From Endocarpon pusillum Z07020 (taxonomy: Eukaryota; Ascomycota; Eurotiomycetes; Verrucariales; Verrucariaceae), in the NCBI RefSeq assembly GCF_000464535.1, contig NW_006916414.1, positions 1-64,000 on the forward strand: a DNA stretch of 64,000 bases, read 5' to 3'. The translations under genes and the position numbers were made by a program. The notes below the pieces were generated by a model. It was not told the DNA's origin. It saw only the letters and a list, made by a program, of their open reading frames with translations, and ran no database searches. Of the stretch, positions 10,384-22,100 are shown in pieces. Each line of letters opens with the position of its first letter. Position 1 is the stretch's first letter.

Positions 10384-11002
10384 GCGGTAAATGCTGAGGC
10401 ATCACGATCTTAGAGCTGTGGATCTTTGTTTCGAGCAAAAGATTGTGTTTTCCGGAATAGACAACCAGTTTTCAATGCTGGGGATCATTATCAGTCAACC
10501 AGCTCCTGGAAAAGTGTTTGTGGTCCTCACCCGCCCAGGCTGGACGACTTCTGTTCGATGCCTAAGATTTTGTGTGATCATTCAAGCGATATGTTATCAT
10601 GAAGAGTGTGTAGAGCAAGAGAAATCATGACAAGAGGAGCATCGCCGTTATATAGTATAGATATTGGCCTGGTTGCTTGCGGTTTCCAATTTCAGGGAGA
10701 TACAGTATTACCCCTCATGGGAGCCAGAGTATGGTCCGCTTTGGGTAACCGCCAGGTACTACTCAGTGCCGCTGACAAATACGTTCTAGCGTGACAGACC
10801 CTTCCTTAGATGGTATAGTACGTAAGGATGCCGAGCTCAAATCAAAATGGCCATAAACAATAATTGGTGAGGTGGAATGCCTATGAGCGCGGAGTGTGTG
10901 TGTTGTCAAGGCTGCCTTGTTTCTCTAAGCTAGAGATTCTACTTACTACACCCGCGTTATTTTTGAACACGCGTTTTTTTACACCCTTTTTCAAACAACT
11001 AC
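10384..11002. other. Intergenic; no supported gene
   Basis: Short frames at 10391-10630, 10606-10794 and 10864-11106 lack recognisable sequence. The DNA becomes transposon-derived at about 11000. Confidence 0.5.
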
Positions 11003-11230
11003 CATGGCTCAACGCAAGGCTCTGGCGCCTCTTGAAATTAACAGGAGCTATGGCAAGGAGTTATCTCCATACCAACGAGGCCAAATTTCAGCGTACAAAG
11101 CTATAGGGTTGTCAAATCAAAAGATTAGTCAAAATTTGTAATGCAGCAAAGCTACTGTTTTCAACACCCTTATTCAAAATCTACTGTGCAACTAAGGCAA
11201 AAGCTTGCCTTGTTTAGAACGCTCTTAGAC
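11003..11230 (+). pseudogene. Tc1/mariner-type transposase N-terminus (relic)
   Basis: From ATG 11003 the frame reads ALAPLEINRSYGKELSPYQR, then AYKAIGLSNQKISQNL and a stop, then CSKATVFNTLIQ. The segment G(K/R)ELSPYQRGQI..Y..IGLS...I...L..S..TV is the helix-turn-helix start of Tc1-like fungal transposases. Stops appear after about 45 codons and no DDE domain follows: within about 150 bp the sequence changes to LINE material. Only the 5' end remains. Confidence 0.7.
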
Positions 11231-11447
11231 CTTGAATAAGGTTTAAAACATAATATTTTATATTTTATTTATATTAATCTAAAGGCTACTTATTAAGAAA
11301 TTAAGTCTGAAATTAGTATTAATATTTATTAAGTAATTATATATTAAATCCTTAAAGATAAAGGTATTATTCGATGACTACCTGGACATAAAGGGATTAG
11401 GGGCAACGAAATAGCGGACGACTACGCTGACAAAGCAGCAAGGGCTA
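11230..11447 (+). mobile_element. Tad-type LINE, RNase H domain fragment (left part)
   Basis: After an AT-rich stretch the frame reads RWLPGHKGIRGNEIADDYAD then KAARAI, the C-terminal signature of the RNase H domain in Tad-clade non-LTR retrotransposons. The frame stops at 11447, where the inverted repeat of an inserted DNA element begins. The matching right part resumes at 13546. Confidence 0.82.
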
Positions 11448-11483
11448 TCCCATGCGCCGGCAATTAAAAGTGCCTTTTTAGCG
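11448..11483 (+). repeat. Left 36-bp terminal inverted repeat
   Basis: Identical to the reverse complement of 13510-13545 over all 36 bases. Beyond it both ends carry TTGGCA/TGCCAAG-like subterminal motifs but no longer match base for base. Confidence 0.92.
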
Positions 11484-13509
11484 CCAAAATATCTTGGCAC
11501 TACCAAAATTGAGTAGAAAGCAACAGCAAGCAGTTATTGGGTTATTATTGACTATGATACTGCTTAAAGCAGGCTCCTTGGAGACAGAGATGTACGTTAC
11601 ATGCTATACAGCCTCCGTATGGCCTCATTCGACGCGAAGGGGCATTAGAATTGACGATTTCGGCCAAAATCGGCCTCCTTGTATCAATATTCTTCGATTT
11701 TGACTTCTGAGCAACCTTTCGACACTATATACAGAGTCCCCGCTTCGGAAATGCTTGCCAACGATGGTCCTGCGTATCTCGATTTGGTAGAGGGAGCTTG
11801 TACTCTCTCCTACTCCTAGTAGGCTCTGAATAGGGTGTTTTGAGTAGAGCGTCAATAAGCGCTTTCTGAAAGGGGCGTTGTCCTCTTTTGAAAGTATCTG
11901 TCACAACGCCTTTTTCGGAAGTATTTGTAGTACCCTTCTTCTAGATTAGGTAACTATTAACCGCATAGATATTCAGAATATAATATTACAAAGGGCGCTA
12001 AACGTGATATTTATATAATTAATAAGCTGTGAAATTCTTTTATAATTAATTACTTTGATTAATACTATTTATATAGTAGTTATAATTATTAATAATATAA
12101 AGGATATAAAGTTATTTAAAAAGTAGGTTATTAAAAACAGGGTTTATAATTTAAGTATTAATTAATATAAAAGAGGGCCTTTTATAAAGTTATAAAACCG
12201 TGTTATTTTTAAGAGGGTAAATAGTTATATAGCTTATTATAGCATTATTATTCTGCTATAGAAAAACAAGCGTATTATTAATAACTTTTATAAATATAGA
12301 ATTCTAAACAAGGCTATAATTATACTTTTTTAATTTCAAGATCTATATAAGAACTTCTTAAGCGTTTTTGCAAGTAATACTAATATAGCAAATACGTAAA
12401 GCAAGGAGTGCTTACACAATATTAATATTTAGAAACAGATTATTCAAAAAGAAGCAAAAAACATATATTAGATACATTTAATATAAATGCTATATAAGAC
12501 GAGTAATAAAGGCAAACGTTAGTACAAGATATATTATATTAAGCTTTGTAAGCTCTTTTTTAATAACTTAATCGACTTCTATACCTTCTTAAGGAATAGC
12601 TTTAGGTCTATTAAGACAACTATGCTATAGCCAGTTATACACATATCTAGCGTTGCTGAATACTTAAACCTTGTAGCCCTCCTTAATTAGCTTATTTAGC
12701 AGCTTAACTTTATAAGAGCTGCGACCTCTATAAGTAAGCATTGCCTCATCCATAGCTAGATAAGAGCTTAGTTACTAATTATCCTTGCAATTTTGCTTAA
12801 TAATAGCACTAATTAGCTCTACTTGTCACACAAAGGTCTTGTGATCCTTATAAGGAGCAGTTGTACGCTCTTGAAGCGTAAAATATTAATGAATTTGCTT
12901 ATATCTTTTTAGACCTAAGAATGCGCCTAGATAACCTGACTCGCTCTAATGTTCTTTATGTTTGGATAGCCTATAATATCCTATATAAAGCTAACAACCA
13001 ATGTATCGCTAAATGTCAGTTAAATTGACTGGTTTCTAGAGTCTAGAAAGACATTCAGCATCTTCTTCTTCGTTAAAATCCATATTTCAAGCCTTTTCTG
13101 TATAGCTATTCGTTGATTCAATGATTCTATCAATAATAGCTGGCGTAAGAAGTCGTTGAAACGTATCAAGCTGTGAGAGACCTGTAGCTAGCGATTTAGA
13201 CCATTAAAATTATAGAATAAGGGGTGGTTCATAATTAGGGAGCTCAGGAAGTTGATTTTTGTCTATTTTGAGCGCTTTTGGAAGCGGCCCCGTAGCGATG
13301 GGTTTGAGCGCTGTTCATTGCTCTGTTCGAGCAGTATTCTTCGTAACTTTTGGATCGCTAGCTGCACTAGGAGCTCCTTTTGCCTCCCAGATAGTTTTGG
13401 GCTTTGGTATGCGTTTCGATCTGCGTAAATCCATGTTAGAAATCGATCTCAATGGTGAGATTCATCAAAAAGTCGAAAAGAGACATGCCAAGACTCAAAA
13501 TGCTTGGCA

Positions 13510-13545
13510 CGCTAAAAAGGCACTTTTAATTGCCGGCGCATGGGA
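13510..13545 (-). repeat. Right 36-bp terminal inverted repeat
   Basis: Perfect inverted copy of 11448-11483. It is immediately followed by TA and the resumed LINE frame. Confidence 0.92.
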
Positions 13546-14206
13546 TAGGCCCCCTCCAAGAGCCTACGACTCGCTTCCTCTCTGCAATCAAAAGGATTAC
13601 GAAAAGAAGAGTCCAGGAGCGCTGGGACTGGTCCTGGGAAAACAGAGTGCAAACCTGCGGAATCGCTAAGCTCTCCCCCTGCGTTTCTCCTGCGAATCGC
13701 AGGCTTCATGCTGGCCGACCAAAAGCACATAGTGCCCTGCTAACCCAGCTTAGGACTGGAGTAATCGGATTCAATGCCTTCCTCTTTAAACGCCGAGTAC
13801 CCTCTGTGCCTAGCCCTCGCTGCGGGTGCGGGTTAGGGACCATGACAGTGCAGCACGTCCTCCTCTCCTGCCCTACATGGTCTCAGCTCCGGAGACGCGT
13901 CTTAAGCGACCACCTGTTCTCCGACATGCGGAAGCTCCTTAATAGCCATAAAGGAGCGACCCAGGCTATTCGCTTCATCCTTCAGACTAACCTGCTAGCC
14001 TAATTCTCCCTGGTCGCATGCGACTCGCAGGCGATGCGCTCTTAAGTCATCTGACTTCACTGTTCTCCTTTATTGACTCCTTTCTGCGGTCACATAGAGC
14101 CCCTGGAGCTCACTTTGAGTATACTGTCTCCTTAATCGTCATTTACTCTATAGTCCTTTATATAGTTAGCGCAGGAGGCGTAGAATTCGTAGAAGGCGCA
14201 GGATGA
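13546..14206 (+). mobile_element. Tad-type LINE, C-terminal part (right part)
   Basis: The frame resumes as GPLQEPTTRFLSAIKRITKR, continues through VQERWDWSWEN and HSALLTQLRTGVIGFNAFL, and contains the CGCGLGTMTVQHVLLSCPTW segment, the Cys/His motif found after RNase H in Tad-like ORF2 proteins. It ends at the stop near 14003. The following 200 bp, with GCAGGAGGCGTAGAATTCG-type sequence, looks like the LINE 3' tail. Unlike the inserted element, this part keeps normal GC and an open frame. Confidence 0.8.
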
Positions 14207-14830
14207 ACAAATTTCATAGCATTTGCAGAATTTGCAGCATTTGCAGTTTCTGCATCCACGGCATACTTCAAAGAGGCCTTAGGGCGTTTGATTCTCTTGA
14301 AATAGGTGTATTCCTCCATAGTAGGATCGTGAATAGTAGTCATCATTGCCTTAGAAGCTGAATCGCAAAATGCGATACAATTAACGCTGCTGACAACGTA
14401 ATTAAACCACTCTCCGTGGTCATTCTGCTTCGTTATTATATCATGAAGATACGCTAGCTCTTTAGGTATACCAGACCCTGCTTTAGCAGTGCCATTTGCT
14501 CCAATTCCGAGTTCGTAGAGTCGTTGATAGAGCTTGCGAGTAGTAAAGAAGTTATCCAGATGTAGAACGTAAAATGGCCTAGGGCGCGGAAATCGGGCTA
14601 AAAGCGACTCTGCAAGATCTAGCATAATAGCCTTACTTTGAGAGAACTCAGGATATCCTCCTAATTCAGCTACCTTCTCTATAGCACTGCTGAATCTGAA
14701 ATCGACTATATAGCCGTTAGAGCAACAAAGGCTATATATCTTGTATCCTTCGCTAGCAGCCTTTGAGTTCATCTGAATAGTATGCTTTGAACGTCTGAAT
14801 ATCGACTGCCTATTTAGGAAATTAGGCCAG
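14158..14830 (-). pseudogene. piggyBac-type transposase fragment, catalytic middle (second copy)
   Basis: A 204-codon minus-strand frame (14772-14158), extended upstream by RRSKHTIQ, reads NSKAASEGYKIYSLCCSNGY, then VLHLDNFFTTRKLYQRLYEL (DNFFT is the second catalytic Asp block of piggyBac DDE transposases) and GIPKELAYLH. The N-terminal third and both termini are missing, so this is a fragment; its downstream end overlaps the LINE tail. It has almost no RIP-like decay, in contrast to the copy at 11448-13545. It represents a later part of the protein, so the two are separate copies rather than halves of one. Confidence 0.75.
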
Positions 14831-16285
14831 CCTCAATCTCTGAATATCAGTGAACATTTTGAGCTATTTTTCATTAGAATCCAAAGAGTTCATATCTTAC
14901 TATGGTGATTTGTATGAAGAGAGTCGATAATGTTGGTGGGGTACGAAAGTAGGGTTGGTCAGATACTTTTGCACTAGTACTGTACGTAGGAGATACTACC
15001 GCTAGTAGTCTTGGCTTGGCTTAGTCAGTTGTGGCCATCTGCTGCAATAATAATCATCCTCTCATAAATTGTCGACATGATAGATTTAGTTCAGATTTGG
15101 ACAGTGTATGTGATACATCTTTTTGAGATCTGTCATGTTTGATTTGCTTATTGACAGTAGAAATATTGAAGTCTATGAGAATAATGTCGAGAGTCTAAAC
15201 TTGTATAGGAAAGAACCCAATTTCCGGCGGCATCGAGTATGGTAACAGACAGAAGTACTCGTAGCTCCGTGCTAACGTAGGGTAGAAACACATGCCCTGA
15301 TAGGTCCCGGAAGCAGTACCCTCAACTATGTTTCCAGTTGTGAATTTTATCTATTTTATTATTGCCGATGTATGTTGGTAGTTGTGCACTTGCGATGGAT
15401 CAAACCCAGGGGAAAGGTTCTCATGATGATTCTAAAAATGTGAAAAAAGGATTTCAGTGTAACCTCCACCTTGATGCAGGTCGTTGAACGATTAGATGGG
15501 GTAGAACTTGAAAGTGTTGCACAAGCCAAGATATCGCACAGCCCTGTACTCCGTACCCTGCATCAAGAACGGCTGATTTCTTGATACACTGCCCACTGAC
15601 TTACACTTTTGGACGTCAACAGACACTGCTAGAGCATGATAAGCCTAGTGGTCTCGTTCGGTTGCCGTTTAAAGCTCAAATACCAAGGCCGAGCTATAAA
15701 TACTTCCGCCTTGGTACTACAGTATGACAGCCCAAACGGGAAGCCGGTGCAAGGGAGCTGGCTAAAGGATCCAGCTGGTTGGCTTGGCTGAGGCTCCAAT
15801 GGATCTTCGATTTCACAACCCCGCAGTTTCCCCCCCCTCTCTTTGAAAGTCCCCCATGCTGATTGAGGGGGTGATGGCGCATCCTTTCGTATGATCAAGA
15901 CATCATGTATCTAACACTTATGCCACAAGCGGGATAGTGGCATCATTTTAAACCCGAAAATACATCCCTCCAGTCGACAACGATATGGCCAGCGCTTTCA
16001 CCAAAACGAGTTAGTGTGACTTTTTCAGGACTATCAGAAGGGGAAGAGAGCAGTACTCAGATCCTCCTACCATCAGGGAAGCGGATGTTCCCGAGAAGAA
16101 ATTACATCATCATTCCGGATCTCAAAGAGACTTCAGGGTTTCCTCAGCACGAGGAAGAAGATCCGGATCAGTTACAATCAGAAGCACTAATAACTCTATC
16201 AGTTCAAGTCTTCTAGAATATTCATACAAGCCTAGAATTAAAATGCCCCCCTAAAAATGTGACTCGAAGTACCAGATTAGACAAC
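14831..16285. other. Intergenic; no supported gene
   Basis: Moderately AT-rich sequence. Short frames (15898-15629 on minus, 16016-16216 on plus) have no recognisable sequence. ACTAGTAC, TACGTAGG and GCTAGTAG motifs occur at about 14972-15008. Confidence 0.5.
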
Positions 16286-19156
16286 TTAGAAATGCGAAAG
16301 CTGACTCCGCCCCTCGACCAGTCTGTACAAAACACCACTTGCCTCATTGATTAAGCCTCCTAAAGAGCCATTGAGTTTCCCATTTCGGACTACTTCAAGC
16401 AAGCCTCTCGTCTGGCCCCTCACTTTGTCGAGGACAGCGGGGAGAAGGTTCAAGTCGTCGACGTCTGTGGCTTGGAGGAAGGTGCACATTTCTACGCCTG
16501 CTTCAACCGGCTCCATCAGGGCCGGATAGCCCGTGGGAGTTGACGTAGCTATGTATGGGGAGGACGCTCCTGAGATGGCGGGAGGAGTAGAAGAGATTGA
16601 TAATCCGGAAAGAGGTGCCGAGGAAGCTGACGCATCGAATGTGCAAGCCCAGCACACCAGTGCGGCAATGTAAATACACCACTGCTCGTGTAGCATTCCC
16701 ATCTCCCAACCCTGGTTGCTGGTCCCATGGACCGGCTGGAGAGGGGTGTTGGGCCTAACGTCCAAGACCATTCTCAACAATGCGGTAGCATGCCACAGCG
16801 CTGTCTGTGACTTGTTGGAGTCTACCCACTCGCGAAGATGTGCTTTCGCGGCAGCGAAATCTTCTTCGTGTTCTAGCTTCTTGCCGAAAAGCCATGATTC
16901 GCCGCTGACGATCAGGAGGCTTCGAATTGGCGTGTGCTGTGCCGTGGTATGGGCGTGGATATCGAATATTGTGGGAACATGTTGGCCCGAGAGATCATAT
17001 CGCGCTAGGGTCTCACACAATTTGCCCAGCTCAGTACCTGAGTCAGTGTTGCCGTGTGATGGACAGTTGACAAGATGAGTGAAGATCAGTCTTGCGCGGA
17101 AGGAGTCCAACGCGCTCGAACGGTCATAAATGGTCGGATCTGCTGCGTCTGAAAGGGTGATCTGCTGGAAAGAGGTTGCGAGCCCAGCCCACTCTTCGAC
17201 GGTTGCGCATTCCCACAACTCATTGTCGCAGGGGTAGGGCAAGTTTGAAACATGAGCGGAGATCGTCTCGCCGGGCCATCTAGGGAATAGCACAGACTGT
17301 TGTTCAAATAGTGCAGCTAGCTGGGTGTCGAGGATAAATGAGCCAAGAAGAAGTCTTCGGCGCGTCTCACGATTAAGCCAAAATGAATGAGCTTGCTGCA
17401 AGTCTGCCGCGGAGGGTGATTTCGAGAGACCCTTGAGTACAGTGATGGGATTGTTTGAAATCCAATAACGAGAGCCGGTGTGATTAAGCTTGGGAGGTGC
17501 ATTAGTGGGCGTCCTCTTGCTTGTGTAATGGTTGCACTCACACTTGCAAACAGAGCACGAAATCGAGGAGAGAGGCCGGTCTCTGCCTTTCGAGACCTGA
17601 ACTTCATCAGGACTTCGAGCAGAAACACGGTTTGCAAGTCACTAAGACGCGACCGGCTGTGGATTTTATCTCTCTGCCATCACAATCAGCGCCTGGACGC
17701 CAGCAGGGGACTCCTTAGTATGGAATCATGAGGAGGAAATTCACTTTTGCTAATGATCTGGTACAAGCTTCAAGTAAAGCGAGAGAATAGTCTTTTGCAT
17801 TCGTCTGGGTATCATACTGAGAGCTTATCGCTACCATAACGGCTGTCATCAAATCGCTAGAAGTCGCAGAAAAAGTGGGTTGATGTACAATTGGAAAGAA
17901 AGGGTGAAAATGTCGCCAATAGCAATCGAGACTGTCGTCCTGCCATTTTACAATGTCGAATATCTCCAATCCACCGTGGTCGACTTGGACAGCTCCCGAG
18001 GCTGATGCCAGCTCTCGTTGAAGGACAAGCCACTCATGCCGGTCCAGCTGGGAGATGGGTACTGGTAAGGGAGCCCCTGCAGATGACTAATCAGCCTCAG
18101 CACAAGGGGTGCAAAATCGACAAGGAGACTTACAGAAGAGAAGCCGCCGATATCATCCTCCAAAGAACTACAATTAGAAGGAAGCGCACTAGGTGGTAAT
18201 ACAGGTGCCCATCCGGACGCAGTAGTGTTAACAAGTGGTGAGGCGCAGTTTGGTGGTACAAAGTCCACCACAGAAGAGGAAGAAGACATGCTGTTTCGGT
18301 GTGGGAAGCCATAATGGTCGGAGAGAGGTGATTGGCTGCTCTCGGGTGACGAATAGATAAAGTCGTCGGGGGCACTGATGCTAGAAGTATACATTGGAAA
18401 AGGGGCGCGTGGAAAGTCGAAGGTGCTGCTGTGTTGACTGTGGCTGTAGCCTTCACTTGATTGTGGATGAAGTAAGGATGGGATGGAGAGTCCGTTACTT
18501 GATGCTTGCACTGACACCATAGGACTGGTCATCGACGTTGAAGTGATGAGAGAATGGCCTACTGAGGCCGATGACTGGTCACTTGGAAGCCGGCGGTGGC
18601 CGATAACCCCACCCTCTGTCTGCGCCTCCAGCTCATGCCTCTCCTGGTGACGTTGCAGCAAATCTGGTCGGTGAAAAGCTTTCCGGCATCCTGCGCGATC
18701 GCAAGGATAAGATGCCTCTGGGCTATGGTTCAGCTCATGTCGCCTTCTATGCTCGGCACGGGTAAAGATCTAGAGCTCCGTCAGCGCAGCAGGCGCATAA
18801 GATCACATCAGACATACCTTGTTGCAGCCAGGGTATTCGCACGCATGCACACGTTTCCCCTTCTTCGCTTTGCTGATGCGATGCGTTGTTGGCGTGTAGG
18901 TAATGGGGCCCTCGAGAGGTGCTGAGGAAGTCCGCATACTGGATATGCTACCGCGACGCGACCCACTCTGCTCGTCTTCGGGACCTTGGGCGCCTGAGCC
19001 TGAGGTGCGTTGTCGTGATGACCGGATAGCTTTGCGCGGTCGAGTATGGGATGACTCGCCCGATCCACTTGAGGAGGTTGAGCTTTGTCGTTGTATAGCT
19101 GGCCTGACTTCGACAGATTGTTGTGGGCTGTGAGAACTGCTGTTCATCAAGTCCAT
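16286..19156 (-). CDS. C2H2 zinc-finger transcription factor with fungal-specific TF domain
   Basis: Five exons (19156-18818, 18769-18134, 18047-17745, 17673-17542, 17488-16286) give 870 residues. Two C2H2 fingers lie at about residues 106-128 (C-x4-C-x12-H-x3-H; intron 1 cuts inside it) and 136-158 (FHRPDLLQRHQERH). They follow a Ser/Arg-rich N-terminus. After a Ser-rich linker, the fungal_trans region starts at about residue 335 (DRHEWLVLQREL, then CYWRHFHPFFPIVHQPTF near 375-392) and continues through SRLSDLQTVFLLEVLMKFRS and SRYWISNN to the C-terminus. Intron acceptors were chosen by frame continuity; the second (TCCCAG, 18048) skips a better-looking upstream CTGCAG because only it keeps the conserved frame. 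Architecture matches the Rsf2/Tda9/Klf1-type family of nuclear DNA-binding regulators of carbon metabolism and quiescence. The target genes here are unknown. Confidence 0.85.
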
Positions 19157-22100
19157 CCTGCGGGATCTTGCGATATGATATATGACGAACGAAGAGGGGA
19201 GGATAAGAGGTGTTTCAAGATGGAACAAGGAATGCTCTCTGCGACTTGAATCGGAGCTCTTTCTTAGCCCCAACACTGACTTCTAAGTAGGGTGCTGAGC
19301 CTCAGTCAACCTAGTCAAGGCTGGTGGTCTGCGCGCTTAACGCAAGAGAAGAATGGATAGAAGAAGTGGAAGGTATAGAACAAAGAGAGGGGAGGGGGGG
19401 GAACTAGGAACTAAATCTGGAGTGGGCGCAAGCTGCGATAGAAGTTCCTGCATGAGTTTGTGAGACAAAAATGTCCACTGTGGATGTAATCAGTATTTGT
19501 CTCAACGTGTGGAAAAGTTCGCTCGAAGGATTCATTGAGCATGCCAGGGTGGAAGCTAGGGATCTGTCTGTAACGGACTAACAAGGCCAAAGCTCTGAGG
19601 AGAGCGACCTGCATTAGCTGCTCAAGACATAATGTCATTTGTCGAAAATAACCATTGGTCAGAGTGGGCTGTGTTGGTACTGGGAGGGGCATGCGATTTG
19701 CGCAGGTCAGTCGTTGTGGAGATCGAAATAGTAATCCGGTGGTGAGATTTAGTGGCACGTTTTCCCAAGCCATCTTGCAGGGTTACTGCACAAGCGATGG
19801 TTGTGCCGCAGGCCGGGGCGAGCGGACATGGGATACGCCAGGGGAGTGGATTGGCTCACCCAGTATCACTATATCAAAATGACCTATGTAGTACAATGTT
19901 GGCTGGGGGGATGCGGCGTGTTGTTGGTGGGTTCAGCGGCGTCGTCGACCATCTTCCCGAGCAGGTAGAAATAGCCTCAACTCGGTCCTTTCATGCATGT
20001 CCTAAAGATCAAACGCACACGCTTGACCCCTCGAGCCAGCGAGGATGGTGTGAAAAGGCACGAGCGGTGGTTGGCTGCGCGGAGGTGGCTTGCATATCAG
20101 AGATATTGCAGCTCTATTTCTGGGTGCCACCATTGTTCATCTGGTCTAGTGCGCGGGCCTAATCATCCACATACCCTGCAGTAACAGAGCTGCTAGTATG
20201 GTAAGGACGGTTCCGTGCACAAGGCAAACAGCAAACGGCTGGTCTGAGTAAGGATCAGCAACGCTTCTGCCTTGAGCTGACTTCTCGATCTGCAATTTCA
20301 TCGCATCATGCGCCGGGACTGTGGAGTCAGGTTGGGTTAGATAAGCCGCGGTGGTCAGGAGCTGTCACTACGCCATCTCGAAGATGAAACCCAACATCAG
20401 TACATAGTAATGCAGAACAGGTGGTCAATGTCGCTGTCGTGGATTGCAGAGTCCGCTTTATTGGCGGATTGGAGCAGTCCGCAGAACGGTACGGAGGGAA
20501 GTACACGGCTGGGAGCCACACCTGTCAGGCGTGGGCAGCTGAAGGCTGAACCATCTCGCTTAACTCCACACATCCCCTGCAATATTGTGACAAGGCTGAC
20601 CAATGGGAGAGGCTGATGGGCTCGATGACAGTCCCCTCCGCCTGGCACCTGCAGCACAATCAGATGTTGCATTGTCCGTTAGATCTTCGTCATTGACGGC
20701 ATCTCGAACCAGGCATGCGAGTGGTGGGGTCGTACCTTTTCCCCATCAACTGGAAGGCTAACCTGTGTATTTTCTCAGCCTTCAACTGATCTTCCCAAGC
20801 TAGAGTGGCAGTCGAGGTCCCGAAGGTCTGCGAAGTTGGCGTTTCAGATTACAGGGAGCTTGGACGCCTAGCTATGACGGATCGTCTGCTGCCCGAGCTC
20901 GTTCAGCTGAGCCGGCTACTAAGTACTAGTATGTAAGGCGCAACTGCCCACCTCATAACGGGCAAGGCGTAAGGCTTTAGAGCATTATTGTGAGAAACCA
21001 GGCATATCTAGCCGAAAGGACGGTAAAACCAATTCCAACCTCGTAGGACGCAACTACTAGTAGCATACTAGTAGCATACTAGTAGCGTAGTAAAACTCTT
21101 GTGGCCGATTGATGAATTGTACTATGTAATAAGTAGTACCGGCTTTTCAAGTCTCGGCACGTGCCTTCCTTGCCTTCCTTTCCTGCATTGTGCAATGCTG
21201 CCGCAATACGGATGGTCGACTATTTGCTTGTAGCAGGCTGAGACGCGGGACCGATGGGGATTTACCCTTCCCACACTCCTCGAATGAGCTTCTGCCAGAC
21301 CAGCCACGACATATAGAGGAAAAGGGATTGCAATCCTTCGCCTTGTGGGCATAATTTAAGAATATATGCGTTGCCGCTGACCGTTCGTCATGGTGCAGCC
21401 AGTCAGTGAACAAACCTGATACCAACAACATGGTTCCCATGCACGCTGGGTCAGATGTCAAATCACATCCTTGCATCCTTCCAGAAAGGTGCCCTTGACC
21501 GATGCGGTGGAAATATTAGCCATCGATGGATGGTGCATGAAACCATTCCAAGCAGTTGTGAGTATGACCAGTGTTAGTTGTGTATTGTTGTGACCAGTTC
21601 GAACACATGAGGGTTGTGGTGGACTGTGCCCCGATAGGACAGCTAAAATGAGTGTACCACATGCCGGAGGTGAGTCCGCACTGCGATTGAGCTGGTCGAA
21701 TCTTGCCTTTTGGCCTTCTGCACATAGCCAACCTATCTGAACCATTGGCAATAACATTTCTGCAGCGGATCATAAGATGAAAGGATCCACATCTGCTTAT
21801 TCTTGCATGAGCTGAAAAGCCATTACCTTCTTGCTACATTCTTGCTACATAGTCCCCTGCTCGGGAAGCTGCAAGAGGCTGTCAGTGAGATTGATAATCA
21901 GCTTGGCCACGAGTAATGGGACTAGTAGCTGGAGCTTTTGGCCAGTCGTACCTGTAAATTACAAAGTGATCTTCGACCTTTGGTGTGGCTGGTTGGTAGC
22001 CTGAACGCCTTTGTACCACCTCAAGCTTGGTCATGGGTCCTCCGCACCCATTGAGAAGGTGGTTTTCCGTACTCGCACAGTAGCTCGTCGCCTGCTTTGA

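Larger units (their letters stand above)
11448..13545 (-). mobile_element. piggyBac-like DNA transposon with perfect 36-bp terminal inverted repeats (decayed)
   Basis: The two ends are perfect inverted repeats of 36 bp (11448-11483 and 13545-13510), beginning TCCCATGCGCCGGC and ending TTTTTAGCG. A TA dinucleotide lies just outside each end. The 2098-bp interior is mostly very AT-rich. Read on the minus strand it holds a stop-riddled DDE_Tnp_1_7 (piggyBac-type) transposase from about 13450 downwards: RRSKRIPKPKTIWEAKGAPS, then LSQLDTFQRLLTP, IGCLLYIGYYRLSKH, and near 12750 LAMDEAMLTYRGRSSY, the DDE block containing a catalytic Asp. The element sits inside a LINE whose frame runs out at the left end and resumes at the right. 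A TTAA lies inside each repeat, 16 bp in. The transposase is dead. Confidence 0.78.

Noticed and set aside
16286..19156. Splitting the transcription factor into a zinc-finger gene and a separate downstream gene
   Set aside because: Four introns with good branch sites keep one frame, and the fungal_trans domain itself spans exons 3 to 5.
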